Of a stretch of DNA of 64,000 bases, positions 31,250 through 43,231 are shown piece after piece. Made by a program: the position numbers and the translations under genes. The stretch is from positions 1-64,000 of the forward strand of contig JAPEVF010000128.1 in assembly GCA_029747585.1 (NCBI GenBank). Reading direction: 5' to 3'. This DNA comes from Pleurotus djamor. Its lineage: Eukaryota; Basidiomycota; Agaricomycetes; Agaricales; Pleurotaceae. The notes beneath the pieces were generated by a model. The model was not told where the DNA came from. It saw only the letters and a program-made list of their open reading frames with translations, and made no database searches. Every line of letters starts with the position of its first letter. The first letter of the stretch is position 1.

Positions 31250-33246
31250 TTATATCCAGTTCTTGTCGACCCACCATCGTTTCTCAGCCCCGCGTACGCT
31301 CCATTCGGCAACCCCGTTAGAGCTTGCGACATAGAAGTGTTCGCCACTAGGGTCGAAACAGATTCCAGCCAGATCTAACCCATAATCGCGATCTTCATGC
31401 TCAAACAATTCATAAGGATTCGGAGTACGACTGCGATTGCCTCGTTGATAATCAGATTGAGTCTGCTGGTGGGTATGAAGACGATGACGTGAACGCCGTG
31501 CTGGCGTGCCTGAGTTCTGAGGGGGAGAAAGTGTGTGCCGGGCAGGTGATGCCTGGGTGGGTATGTGTGTGGACGGCGATGGCGAAGAAGATCGGGACGG
31601 TGTGTGGGACGATAAGCAATCAGACTCAAGCTCGTCGACTTCCATGTCTTCATCAGTAGGGCCGCGATAAGGCGCGTATGATGTTGTCATCTCAGGTTCA
31701 GCATCGTCAGCGAACTGGCGAGCGCGTATACCATGTTGGCCGAGGAGAGCCTGAACATCGTGTTCCATTTCACGATCACCCAAAGGCGGAATGACAACAA
31801 CGTCATCGTCGTGATGACCGCTGCTTTCAGCCGACCTACCATCCCAGCGTCTATTCGAATCATTCGGATTGTGAGACGAGGAAATGCGAAATGTATCCTC
31901 GAGGGCAAGAACAATCATTGGAGGCCGGGGTAACGGAGCGGGAGATCGACTTCTAGGAACATGGACAGGTGTTGCAGGGCGCGGCATGGGCGTAGGAATC
32001 GAGGCGGAGCGAGGAGTGGGCATTTGGATGACTTCCTCAGCTTCGAATGTCCGCGCATCGACGACGTGGACAAGAGAAGTATGCTCGGTAAAAACCATGA
32101 GCTCCTTGCCGAGGCCATGTCCGCCACAACCGAACTTAACGCTTCGCACACTCCACCCAGGCGCCTTCGAATGACCACGCGTCCAGTCCCACGGGTCATC
32201 AGACAGCCATCCCGAGGCGGCGCCGTTGCCGGTGGATGGAGGCATTCTAGACTTGTCCGTCTGGAAGACCTTCAGAGGCTTCGAACTGCGAACATCCCAG
32301 ACAGCTACTAGCCCTTCTTGTGATGCCACAGCAAATTTGGACCCGTCTGCCGAAAACGCGGTTGAAAAGGAAGCCGCAAGAGAGGAAGAATAGTTCAGTG
32401 GGTAAGAATCGGGTGGAGGCAGAGTGAGCGTGTGGATGGGTGCAAATGTTATCCGAGCACCTCCGGTGATGTGGTGGAGGTAAACTTTGGGAGAGTCGCC
32501 AACCGAGAGTAATGTTCTACCATCGGGAGATATTGATGCTAGAGGGCCAATTTCAGCACCAGGAATAGGAAGAATGGATACAAGCACTCACAATGATTCA
32601 CGGGGACAGTCAAGCGCAGAAGTCCAGCCTCCTTCAGCTCTTTCGGTTGGCTGTGCCCCCGGATGGGGAGATCATAGAACCTGACCGAACAATCATTGTT
32701 GCTGATACCAGCTCTGGGCTCGACACTGGATTCGTTTGATCGCGACAGGCTGAGAGACGTTAGGAGTACAGAGTTATTTATGGAGCCCGAGAGCGGGTTC
32801 TCATACTGCCATATTGGTCTCTTCTTGCGGTGCACGGATATATGGATTTCGGCCTCCTGACCGCCAGCAGCAATGAGCGTAGAATCTCCATCTTGGAGTG
32901 GGAGGGAAGATATTGTGTTGGGAGTAAAAGATAAATTAGATACGATGCGTGGGGGCTAAAGTCTTGATTAGAATCGCACAAATTCCGCAAGGCTGCCACG
33001 ACGACACAACGCACGGTATCTGGGGCCCTGAGATTGTGCTCGACGATGGCCTGCTGCTGCACGTAATTGACTACGCCTGATTCGCGGGGGCAGATGATAA
33101 GATCCCGCAGCTGGCTGGAGATGCGATGACTACCAGTCAGCCGTTGCTTCGCAAAGAGCCAGTAACAGTACTCACACATGACCGATGTGGACCGGCGCTA
33201 CAGCGAGCGCGGTCGGCGTCGTGGACGACAGCAAAGGCAAGCCCAT
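31250..33246 (-). CDS. DUF2415 / WD40-type protein
   Basis: Exon 1 (33246-33176) gives MGLPLLSSTTPTALAVAPVHIGH and splices to QLRDLIICPRESGVVNYVQQ. Later exons carry SGSINNSVLLTSLSLS, then PRAGISNNDCSVRFYDLP, then SSISPDGRTLLSVGDSPKVYLHHI. Further along are FSADGSKFAVASQEGLVAVWDVRSSKPLKVF (WD-like blades) and, after a long disordered Ser/Pro/Arg insert, LDLAGICFDPSGEHFYVASSNGVAEWSV. DUF2415 proteins are fungal WD-repeat-like beta propellers of unknown function, related to fission yeast C2A9.03. The model ends at the stop at 31250. The ATG inside the first exon was chosen because it is the only one that keeps the phase into the QLRDL exon. Confidence 0.85.
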
Positions 33247-34515
33247 GGCCATCGTTCAAGGCGTCGAGGAAGAGATGATGGCCGTTCGGTGTCAAGGTTG
33301 GAGTGGCTTCACCGTGCACTGCCAGACTCTGGCACCGAGCCACGTGACTCACCCACGGGTTGGCGGGAACCGTTGACGAACTGCAAATATCCGACGCCGT
33401 GTCCGACAAAGACGAACCTCGATGTCGCTAGCGGACGTTTCGCCACGAAATCCATGGGGTCCATGTCATGAAAGTATCGCGGATGTATCCTTGGAGAAAG
33501 TTGCAATAGCTGACACTCGCACTAGAGTAGCCTCAAGAACAAATCCAATGTTATTCTTTGTGCGAGCTACTTGTGACCTTCATTTATCATCTATGGGATT
33601 GATTGGGAGACGCGATTCAACTCCGAAGCCCGGGAACAACATCAACAGGACGTTCGGGTGAGACCAGGGGCTCAAGGGACTCCCCTGCTTGGTTGATAGG
33701 AGACGTAATCACATGAATGGGCCAAATACGGACCTTCATGCGCAAACACTCGTCCGGCACGACTGGCCCGCCGTTCCATCTTAACTCAGGCCTCCTCAGG
33801 CGGGCCCAGAGTGCATTTCTGCTCGCGATTGATACAGCTGCTATCTAGTATCACCATGTCTCTACGATTCAAACAAGGACCTTCGGAAACTTCCCGTTTG
33901 CATTTTGCTTGAAAAGTCCAAGCACTGTCGTCCGGTACTCTGGGCCTTGCGCTGCGCCCACAATCGAAATCGAAGAACAATATAACATTGTTCTTACGTG
34001 ATGACCCTGCAGAATGTCTACTCCGTGGCATGAGGCTCACGACGCTATTTGAGGTAAGGTACCGTATATCTTTCTTGTTCTCCTAGCAGCTGATTTTTGT
34101 AGCCAACGATAGGCGCTCCTTTTGTTCTCTATTTTCTCAGAATTTCCTTGGAAATTTCCGCATCGCAATGCCGACGTTTTGGTGGATGGGTCTCTGCGGC
34201 GTCAGGCGGCGGGATCGATTGCATTCCTTCCCGTGGCGGGATTCGGGATGCTTTCCTCGGTCCATACGATGTCGCATGCGAAGCGGCTTGGCCAACCGAT
34301 ATTTCCTCTGCTGAATAGCTGGCCACCGATGCCAAAGGACTCAGCGGCAGACCCTGTCTATGGCACTTTCCGCCTACAGGCGCCGACAACCAGGTCATAT
34401 TAGTATGTTGACGCCCACAGACAGCCCACAATACTCCCCCGTATCTCTTAGCCCTAAAAGCGTATCAAGGCGTCGTGTATCAGTAAGGAGCGCACACAAA
34501 AATGGGCTTGTCTTT
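33247..34515. other. Intergenic tract upstream of the zinc-finger array
   Basis: Between divergent genes lie about 1.3 kb. Only short open frames without motifs are present. It should include the promoter of the DUF2415 gene at its left edge and that of the first zinc-finger gene at its right edge. Confidence 0.4.
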
Positions 34516-34520
34516 TATAA
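34516..34520 (+). promoter_or_regulatory. TATA-like element of zinc-finger gene 1
   Basis: TATAA lies 50 bp before the ATG at 34566, followed by a pyrimidine-rich leader (CTCTTTCCCCC). Confidence 0.4.
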
Positions 34521-34565
34521 CGATGTCTTTCTCGACGCCTCTTTCCCCCTCGTATACCTCAAGCT

Positions 34566-35710
34566 ATGACTGTCCTCTCAATTATGTGCGATGGCGATAG
34601 CCAGTCGGGCCATGTTAAAAGGTGGGTGCCGCCATCAGCGCCTTTAATTTCGCCTCCCTGAACTAACCGCACTCCGTACGTAGTAACTCTCGCTTGACAC
34701 CTGAATATCCGACGATGATACCATCGAGCCGAAACAGCCCCTCAAATATCGACACACCCTTGACGGTTGATCCCCGCCAGCTATCGAGCACCCCTGCCCC
34801 ATCGAACTACCCCAGTCTCGTCTCAACGCCTCGTACTCACGCTGAGACACCACATCACGATTATTTCACCGTTACTCCATCCACAGATGCCTTTCAGGCA
34901 ATCTTCTGTGCTCAGGCAGCTGAACAGGGGAACGGATTACCCATTCTTCCACCTCATGCCGACTACGATACCATCATACGTGATTTCATGTACGGTCAAG
35001 CGAACTTGAACGCTCAGTATCATAATCCTTCTGAGCGATTGTCTGCTGCTTCAGAATTTCGATTACCTCAGCCTCACAATCAACAACAGTACCTTCGACA
35101 CCAAGCAGCCGTTCGCTTTTCCAGTCCTTTGAACGTTCCCTCACTAGCACCTCCTGCGATGGGGGTCCCTGGACCATCCAATTTATACCAGGCGGGTGGA
35201 CGCAGGCAGGTCGCTACCCCGATCCCCGCATTATCACGGTTACATCCTTTCAGAAGGGAGAGCCTAATGTCCTCAGTTCCCCCTCCTCCTCTGCGTCGCT
35301 CCGCCCGCCCTAGACCATCGGTTGATTACAACATTTCCTCCCTCCTCGCCACGCGCACAGGCTCACAGGGCGAAAACGAACTCAATCTACCTAGCCCGTC
35401 CATGTCTTCACGAAGGTCATCCACGCGACCAACTCGTGCAGGCAATGGAACAGAAGAAACGCCAGCCAGGCGGAGGAAAGCAAGATCAGATACTAACAAG
35501 CCCTATCGCCGCGGTCCGTATACATGCCAGGATTGTGATGTTACGTTTACTAGAAATGCGGATCTGGCTCGTCATCTGAAAACGAGTGGTGCTCATGCTA
35601 CTGAACGACCGTACAATTGCTCGCTTTGCAGCAAGGCGTTCGCAAGACCGGACGCGTTGTCACGTCATAAAGAGACCTGCGCTAAGGTACGGTCGTCGAA
35701 AAACAAATAA
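34566..35710 (+). CDS. C2H2 zinc-finger protein 1 of the array
   Basis: Exon 1 (34566-34621) encodes MTVLSIMCDGDSQSGHVK and splices in phase to exon 2 (34684-35710); the total is 360 residues. The first 270 residues are Ser/Thr/Pro rich, as in activation regions. Two C-terminal fingers follow a basic RRRKAR stretch: one C-x2-C-x12-H-x7-H (YTCQDCDVTF...) and one C-x2-C-x12-H-x3-C (YNCSLCSKAF...). A DNA-binding regulator is likely. It differs from the other six array members in having no intron inside the fingers and in finger sequence (FTRNADLARH in place of FTAKHNL-x-R-H), so it may be an older paralogue or an unrelated neighbour. Confidence 0.8.
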
Positions 35711-38291
35711 GCCACCTGGGTGGGTTAATCATACCACCATAATGACGATACGACCCTTTTTCTTCTCCCATTGTCCATTTTTCAACTTGTAAAACTGCAG
35801 CACGTACAATCTCCGTTGTTATACCTCTGCATCTTCCCTCACACGTCTGTCCCATCCAACCCCATGGACATTTTTATTTTTCAAGCTGTAGCTATAGTTA
35901 TTTTCCTCTTCTGTTACTTGTCATCCAACGAACACGGACCTTACGCCAACTTGTTACTCCACTTTAGCTGTGTGTACCTATCTTCAATTGCAAGTACTGC
36001 TCTGTATGTCCACAAGCTACTTCCTCGTTCGATCCGATTTCCCGACGCCACCGCGCGAGACATATGATCGTCGGCGATCATGATCAGAAAATGATAACTG
36101 GAACGGAAAATAGCATTGCACCAAACTATAGACAAGCCCGAGTCTAGAAGTATACTGCTCGGCTTGACGTATGTCAATCAGCAAAATAGAAGAGATCCAC
36201 TAGCAGTATTGATTCACATTGACCGTGATGTACTGTTCAGAGTGTTTCAATGACATAGCTTCTTAGTGAGAACCTTGACGGATGTACATCAACAGAAGGA
36301 GATCGGAATGATAACACCGAAAATCAAGAATCTGCTCGTTAGGTATGTAATGAAATTGACAACTAGACTAGAAACCGCCCAGAAGGTTGAGAAGAAGACC
36401 GGAGACAGAGATTAGGTTGTGTCGAAGGAAGAAGCTCTAGGAGAAAGGGAGAAAAGATGGCGGGACCACGCGGACAGATGCTCAGAGCAGTTGAGTGTTG
36501 ACTGTTTGTTGACAAGGGACTGCGAACATTTTGACAATTTGAGGTATAGGCCAATCGATTCTCGTTGTTTTCTTCTGGAGATATGACAAGCGGTTATCGA
36601 CACCAAGCGCTCGGTGCCTTTCCGCTGCCATCGTGCGACACACCTAAATGAATGCTGAATTTTGGATAGCGTATTAAATTCACCAAGTAAACGCACGAGA
36701 TTAACAACACAAACCAAAGAAGGGTTAAACCTGCAAAAACCTTATCAGGGCAGCGCATCGATAAGTTGGGGGTAACCCCGAATCACGAACGCCACGCTGT
36801 GGAGGGGAGGAAATGAACGTCGGTGGAAAAAATAAATCGATATTAAGGCCCATTGTCGTGCTGTTTCGTTGATGTCGATGAGGATGGCACTTGTGATTAT
36901 GTTCATGTTAGCACGGAGAATTTCAGGTTCCACAGCTGAAGACCAGACACAAGCAACACCAAGACAACCATAGACACACCGCAGCGTCGAATACGGCGTA
37001 ATCAGAGAGACCGTAGTACAGCAAATTTAATCTTCCAACCGTGACAGACAGCGAGTGGCCGTTCTACCGGAGTAGAAAACAACGCTGGTTGAAACTCGAT
37101 TGAAAACGAGGAGATTGAGTTCGAGTATGAGGCCCACGCGCAATGGCAGCTTTGAACAGCGACGTTAGGGATGATGCAGTCTGACGACAGAGACACACCT
37201 GTGTACCACCATCAATTGGAGAGTGTAAGGAAAGCACAAGGAACGCATACCGAATCCATTTCGTGGCGCAAAGGCGAGAAGGAGGCATCAAAACGGCTGA
37301 GGAGACTGAAACAGGTGAGCGTCCCTGGTTTGCCATGTCACGTTACGAAAGCATGGGTGGTGATGGGGTCCTATTGTTATCGGACCGATGCTTGGAAAAG
37401 TCACAACTTGTTGCGGAACCTGGGTCCTGAATATGGCCATGTGGATTCATTTGATGAAGAACTTGTTTAGTTCTCGTAAGATGGGAGGGGGTATTGTAGC
37501 GATCGAGATAAGTCGCTTTCCACCTTGGAGATTGAGGTGACTGAGAGCAGTCGCTCCCAAGCTGCGTTTCATGGCAATCGCATCGAAATGACCAATTCTC
37601 ATAAGTCAGACCTTCAATATAGGAGGCCCCTATCAATGCTTCAAGCCGAAAACTTGAGGAGATGAAGGCCAACCTGGCTCAGGTGGACGGAACTGCCTGA
37701 AATCACGCGTCACAGGGTGTCTCTGGGTTATCTAAGTACACTATCAGTGGCGTGGAAGCAGCAGGAGCGGCTAGAACTGGTACCGACCGAAAGCTGTTAA
37801 GGCCCGTCATAAGCACGAGGCTCCCGCGTGTTGTTGTCGATGTTGCCAGCAGAAACTATCACTTACCAGCGTACATGTCTCTGTGCGTGTTTTGTGGATA
37901 TACGCAACTTCAAGTGCCACAAGCGCGTCGAGCATCGCCCTCAATTTGGAGTCAGAGACTCAAGCTGTTATGATGGACATCCAAAGAGCCAGGAAGGCGT
38001 AAGCTGTCTCAGACAAACATATCATCTGCTCCGAAAGGGACAAAAAGGCCACCGAGTGCATTCCGAGTCCTTGGTGGACGGAAATCTAAGCTGGTCTAGC
38101 GAGTCGGAATAGCATCTGTATCTTGAATCTCACTTTTGAAGTCGTACCGCTCTGTATTTGTTTTCCAAGTTGACCAAGTAGGGCGAGGAGGCGGATGCAA
38201 AAGGGATGTTAAATTGGGCGTCTAAATTATAGAGCACTGCCTCGCTACTCTAACGTCCGACCATGGAGGTTCCTTCTCTTTCCATCTCCAC
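35711..38291. other. Gene-poor tract
   Basis: About 2.6 kb between zinc-finger genes 1 and 2. Only short frames without motifs are seen, such as those at 37171-37470 and 37828-38112. I found no transposon ends. Confidence 0.4.
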
Positions 38292-38297
38292 TATAAG
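38292..38297 (+). promoter_or_regulatory. TATA-like element of zinc-finger gene 2
   Basis: TATAAG stands 74 bp before the ATG at 38366. Confidence 0.4.
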
Positions 38298-38365
38298 TGC
38301 CTCAACGTCTATGATTGTGAATGCTCACTTCTCCTCTGTTGGCCAAGTAAACCCGTCTTTGTTTG

Positions 38366-40524
38366 ATGTCACCACGCGCGGAAAGCGACCAAGGCCGTCT
38401 TATACCAGCAGCGGGCATCAGCATCGTAGTCAACCGTGACGGCGGCAGCGAAGATATACCCATATCGAACCCGGATTTTGGTCAGAGTCCATCGTATGTA
38501 TGTTTCCTGTGAATCCAGGTGGATTCTGACCGTCCTTCTTTTAGCAATCCTCGGTATAGTGCTGATTTAACAGCATCGTCCCCCACCACGGGTCTGGACT
38601 TTCCCTTGGATCCACCTCTTTTTGCTTCGTCACTGGGTATGTGCGGGAATAGTGATTAGATGGATAAGGACTCACCCGCCTTTGTAGATCCTTCAACGGG
38701 TCCTGCTTGGCTGGATGGCGTCGGTGCAATACTTCACGCCCAAGACGATCAAGACTATTATCGTCCAAGGCATAATATCCACGGCCCCAGCCCGGAGCCC
38801 GAGCCATTCCCCCCGTCTCCCATCCTACCGTTTTCTGGTGACGAATATCATATCGGCACCTCCGTTAACAGTAACATGCTCAACTCGCCCTTGGTCCCCT
38901 CCTTTAACAGCCTGTCGCTCTCTTCGCCTTTGTCTCCCGCACCTTCGGCAGATTTCGACTACCCACCACCTGGTCACCATTCTCGACCAGATACTAGCTA
39001 CGATTTCACGAATCCACCGTTGCTACAACTTCCTGGCAACGTTCTGTCATCGGGCTCCTCCAGCCCTAGCTTCCTCGCTGTTGATCGGGGGAGTGCCTTA
39101 TTTGGTGATGAACACAAGGACCCTTTGTTTGACCGTCCTCTACCCAGCCTACGCGTGGATACCGTTCTTTCGTCACCAGACGGCATCCAGCACTCGCCAT
39201 CCCCTCTTTCGGAGCCATCCCCCTTCCCAGCTTCACCTTTCCCTCCCCCGTCGTTGACACATTCTTCACCTTCTGCCTACTCACCACACGCCCTCTTACC
39301 TTCGTCGTTGCTCCCCCCTGCGTCCAACTTCTCTACACTCTCCCGTGCTCTAGACGAAACATCGTTGTCTGATAGTGGCCTCGATGACCCCATGGACAGA
39401 GCCGCTTATTTCTCCGGCTCTAACCGGAGACATAGTCATACCGGTCTAAGGGAAGAGATGGGCATGTTCGTCGGTCCTACTGCCGAAGACTTTCCTTTTC
39501 CCTTGGATTTCAGTGACATGGGCATCGGTATTCCTTCTCGGCCCGGTTCTTCTTCCTCTCGAGGTCCCCTCACGCCAGAACTACCTCGCTTTCAGTTCGA
39601 AGGCACCGGGCACGACATCTCACGTGGGCGTGCTGCTGATCGACTTACCTTGAGCACCCCTGGTTCACGGAGGGCTAGTCGTAGTCCCTACGCCCGTCAG
39701 CCATCTGAGACCAAGGACGACGGTCAGGCCAGCGGTAATGGACACAAACGCAACAAAACATATGATCAGTTTCTTAACGTCCCAGGCGTAGGACCAACGA
39801 TGCGTCTCCAACCCCCTGGTCAAGGTAACTCCCACCAACGCCGCCATAGTACAGGGAATCACCCACGCGATTCGCCACCTGAAAACACGACAAGCCTGAT
39901 CGTACCTGTCCAGCAGAGGGGCATCACTGTGCCCATTCCTACCTCTCACCGTTCGAGCGCTAGTGATAGCGGCATTAGTGTTTCGCCAGACGCCTTCCAG
40001 CATCGATTCCTCCACCACACACCAGAACTCGAATCCTCGGTTGCCGGTCCTTCTCGGCACCGTGACATGGATGATTCAGCTCAGGACTCTAAAAGTGGTG
40101 TTCGACGTAGCGCTCGTGTGCGAGCAGCTGTTGCTGCTACTGAGGATGAACCTTCTGGTTCTGACAACGAGGCCGAGGACTCGAAAGATCATGTCCGCCG
40201 AGAGACGATTGCTTCCTCAGCTACCTTGAAGGCGAGTGGGAATCGGCGGAAGAACGATGTCAAGTTCTACTGTCCTATATGCAACAATGGCTTTACAGCA
40301 AAGCACAATCTACAACGTGAGTGAAACACATTTCCCTAGGCGTTTATTCGAAGTACATCGAGCTCATGAATCTTTTCCCTTGGGTATGAATAGGGCATCT
40401 CCTCGCACATGAAGGCAAGAGACCCTTTGCCTGCAAGTGTGGGCAAAGCTTCACCAATAAATGGGATCGTACACGCCACCAGAAGAAGTCAAGGATACCT
40501 GCTTGCTCCAGGATTGGGTCTTGA
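38366..40524 (+). CDS. C2H2 zinc-finger protein 2 of the array
   Basis: Four exons (38366-38493, 38545-38636, 38688-40316, 40394-40524) keep phase throughout and give 659 residues. The open frame that starts at ATG 38660 lies in an intron, because splicing from 38636 to 38688 (donor GTATGT, acceptor TTTGTAG) joins SSL-D-PSTGPAW cleanly. Most of the protein is disordered, rich in Ser, Pro and His. Finger 1 is FYCPICNNGFTAKHNL...H-LLA-H. The intron interrupts the codon for the Arg before its first His. Finger 2 is FACKCGQSFTNKWDRTRH followed by x8 and Cys, so it has C-x1-C instead of C-x2-C. Probably a nuclear regulator of unknown targets. Confidence 0.85.
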
Positions 40525-41826
40525 AAATCTCTACCATCTTTATCTTCTATCTTCATCTCATCACCATCTCCTTTCGCTTCCACGACAAAAATTATGCACC
40601 CCCTTTCCTCCAATGGTTCTCTCTCCTTCCTGAATTGTATCCACTACATACCTCTCCCTCCCTCGCGCTCTCCTGCTTACTGCTCTAGATTAGCCCGCTC
40701 TCCTCGCACCTCTCATCCGAATGATGCCTCGTTTCTCTTCATTACTTTCATCTTCCGCCTCTTCATTTTTCATTTCCTCTCCACTGTCCAGGCTTTTTAT
40801 CCATATTAACCCCTAATGTATGTTAGCATTCCTTGAGGGGATCTGTCGGTTTTTTTTCGGCTTGCACAACAAAATAACCCATCGCATCCTGTCCTATTAG
40901 CACCACCCCACCACCCCATGTATCCTACATAGAAATCTGCCTCCGCCCCCACATACACCTCCATATCGTCTCTGCCGGTTCCACGTTCGTGCGTCTCTTT
41001 CATGTATACCTGCAATGAATGAGCTGTGGATATGACATGCAGGCCTCATCACATGGTGACTTGTGTTGTGTGTATGAGTGCGGCATTAGGCATGACCCTT
41101 CCAACTTTGCTGAAGCATTCATTCAAGTATGTCATTCGTTCTCCATCGCTAAATTACTGCGACGATAGCATTGAATACTTCCGCGTTTTGCTCTCATAAA
41201 CGCCACCTCCCCGTTCATTTAAGTATTAAACGCCCACCCAGAAACGGTCAAAGCTCTCCAATTGCCTCGCTTTTGGAGACACGCATCTTCGTCTCTCAAG
41301 CAACGCGGTTCTGGGGTTGCAAGCTGAGCGCGCGTCTAATGCGATACATGCACGGATCTCTATACAAGCTCCTCTAAGGCAATCATCTGCCATAGGGCTT
41401 TAAACTTTGAGAGGGGCATGTGGTCTGTGAGTGACAGTTGCTCGGTCTTAGCGCTGCCCTTTGAGAGGATGTGAAATAGCATTATCGCTAGTTCGCCAGT
41501 CATAGGACGTTCGAGAAGGCGAAGAAGGCTCCCTTAGGTGACAAGCTTAGGGCATGCAGTGATCAATGCTATCGTAGACGCACTTGTGAATGCCCTTGCA
41601 AGTTTTCATACAACACTCAATACGTGACCGGTGAGCGTCTCTATCTCCACTCGTGCTGCGTTTCTTCACCCGGGCTGTCACTTATAGCGCGTAGAAAACC
41701 ATGCTGCGATTAACGAAGATACATCAGGATGCATTAGAACCCTCGAAACTGCTGTAAAGCCCTGGTTCCGAGGCCGTGAGGACGATATCGTCCCACCCAT
41801 TCCGATACCTTTGACGCTCTGACGGG
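40525..41826. other. Gene-poor tract
   Basis: This includes the 3' region of zinc-finger gene 2, with T- and C-rich runs. No gene is recognised. Confidence 0.4.
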
Positions 41827-41834
41827 TATATAAA
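41827..41834 (+). promoter_or_regulatory. TATA box without a known gene
   Basis: TATATAAA is followed by a pyrimidine-rich stretch (41841-41857) and an ATG at 41958 that opens a frame of 41 codons ending at 42083. Confidence 0.4.
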
Positions 41835-41957
41835 CGCTGGGTTCTCTCTTCCTTATGCTCAGGGAACTGACAAGTGGTTCCCTCAATAATCTGAAGCCCA
41901 TCTAAATCACCAGGCCTTCACTTCAAGGCTCTTTCTGAAGTGAAAAGCCACAGACCA

Positions 41958-42083
41958 ATGTCTTTGCCAATGAAAGACTCAAAGATGGGCTTCTTCTCGA
42001 TAGGGCATACCAAAGCTATCGGTGCAGAAGCTTACGGCCGACAATTTGCCCTTTGTTTCCGCACATCCTACCACCTAGGATAA
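41958..42083 (+). CDS. Hypothetical 41-residue frame
   Basis: A short frame (MSLPMKDSKMGFFSIGHTKA at the start) lies 131 bp after a TATA box. No domain is visible. It could be a small peptide, the first exon of a decayed gene, or chance. Confidence 0.15.
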   Translation: MSLPMKDSKMGFFSIGHTKAIGAEAYGRQFALCFRTSYHLG

Positions 42084-43137
42084 TGCAGGCTCTCCGCATT
42101 CAAGCTAATGGAAAAGCCTCCCCTTTATGTAAGTTTCCATCCAGGATCGCCAGGTTCTTCGTGATTGATCGATCTCGATCTCTTTTGCAAGCAGGGGGTA
42201 TTATCGATCAGCAGCGCGATGACGTTCCTTTTCATTGGCTGCAAATGTGTTTCTGGTTCTCTTGGCATGCAGTGTCTTCGTTGTCTTTGATTGGTTGAAG
42301 TTCGTCAAGCTTAGGAGGTCTTTCGGTTCGCCCCACTCGTTTGCGCTCACTAGAACCCATTGTATCTTGTTCGCGTCACGTATATGAGCTTTTCAACACA
42401 AAAAGAACCGCAGGGAGGCCCCAAGTCAAGACAACTTGGGAAGAAGCAAGCGAATTCCAAGGAAGCGCAAGGGAATGAGCTAGCCGCCCACAACACGGGA
42501 TAGGAGAGCTCCTGTGCATGACACAGGAGGACGGAAGCAATCTCCCACGTGGGAACTGCCTCTCTCCCTCCATCTTCAATCCATCTTACCACTGCCACCG
42601 TCCAATCGCCCATGGGTAGCCTCGTTCCAGGGGTTATGAAGGGCGCATGTGGACATTGAGCTAGTTGTCGAAGTACATTGCCCCCGTTCATCAATCTATC
42701 AAACTGCATTTGGGCATTTGACGGTGACTCACCCATGCGTGGAGGCTGAGGTCCGAGGAAAGCGCTCATTGCTGGTGCTCTCGGTTTTGTCGGTTTGCTC
42801 GGTCGGGCTGGGCTGCCAAATCTGGGAACCCTTGCCGGAAGCCTCAGCGAGGGCTACGGCCATTGAGGTCACATCAACGGCCTGCATGGCTATGCGACGT
42901 CGTAATTTTGTTTTCTAGAAAGCGGCGACTGTTACTAGGTGGGTAACATGTCGGCGGGACACATCGCCTCTGTCCATCGATGGACTGATTTTTCCACAGA
43001 AAGAGATGATAAAGCCGTCCAGGTGACGAGTCGCGCTAACGGATGGCGCCTATCTTGCACAGCCAAGTCCTTTTTTGGAAAGCGATGCTTCCCTATCCCG
43101 AAGACATCGAAGGAGAGCTGTACTAGCATCACACACT
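42084..43137. other. Gene-poor tract
   Basis: No motif-bearing frame. Only short frames under 140 codons without ATG support or family features. Confidence 0.4.
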
Positions 43138-43143
43138 TATAAG
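43138..43143 (+). promoter_or_regulatory. TATA-like element of zinc-finger gene 3
   Basis: TATAAG stands 94 bp before the ATG at 43232. Confidence 0.4.
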
Positions 43144-43231
43144 ACCGCCATGCACGGATACTGCCCTTTGACTTGCACCTTCCACCCCAACCACCACCTA
43201 GTAAACACAGCTGGCCGCCCCCTTCATCGTA

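Noticed and set aside
38660..38687. ATG at 38660 as start of zinc-finger protein 2
   Set aside because: This ATG is inside an intron. Upstream exons at 38366 and 38545 join in phase and give a longer protein with a TATA box at the right distance.
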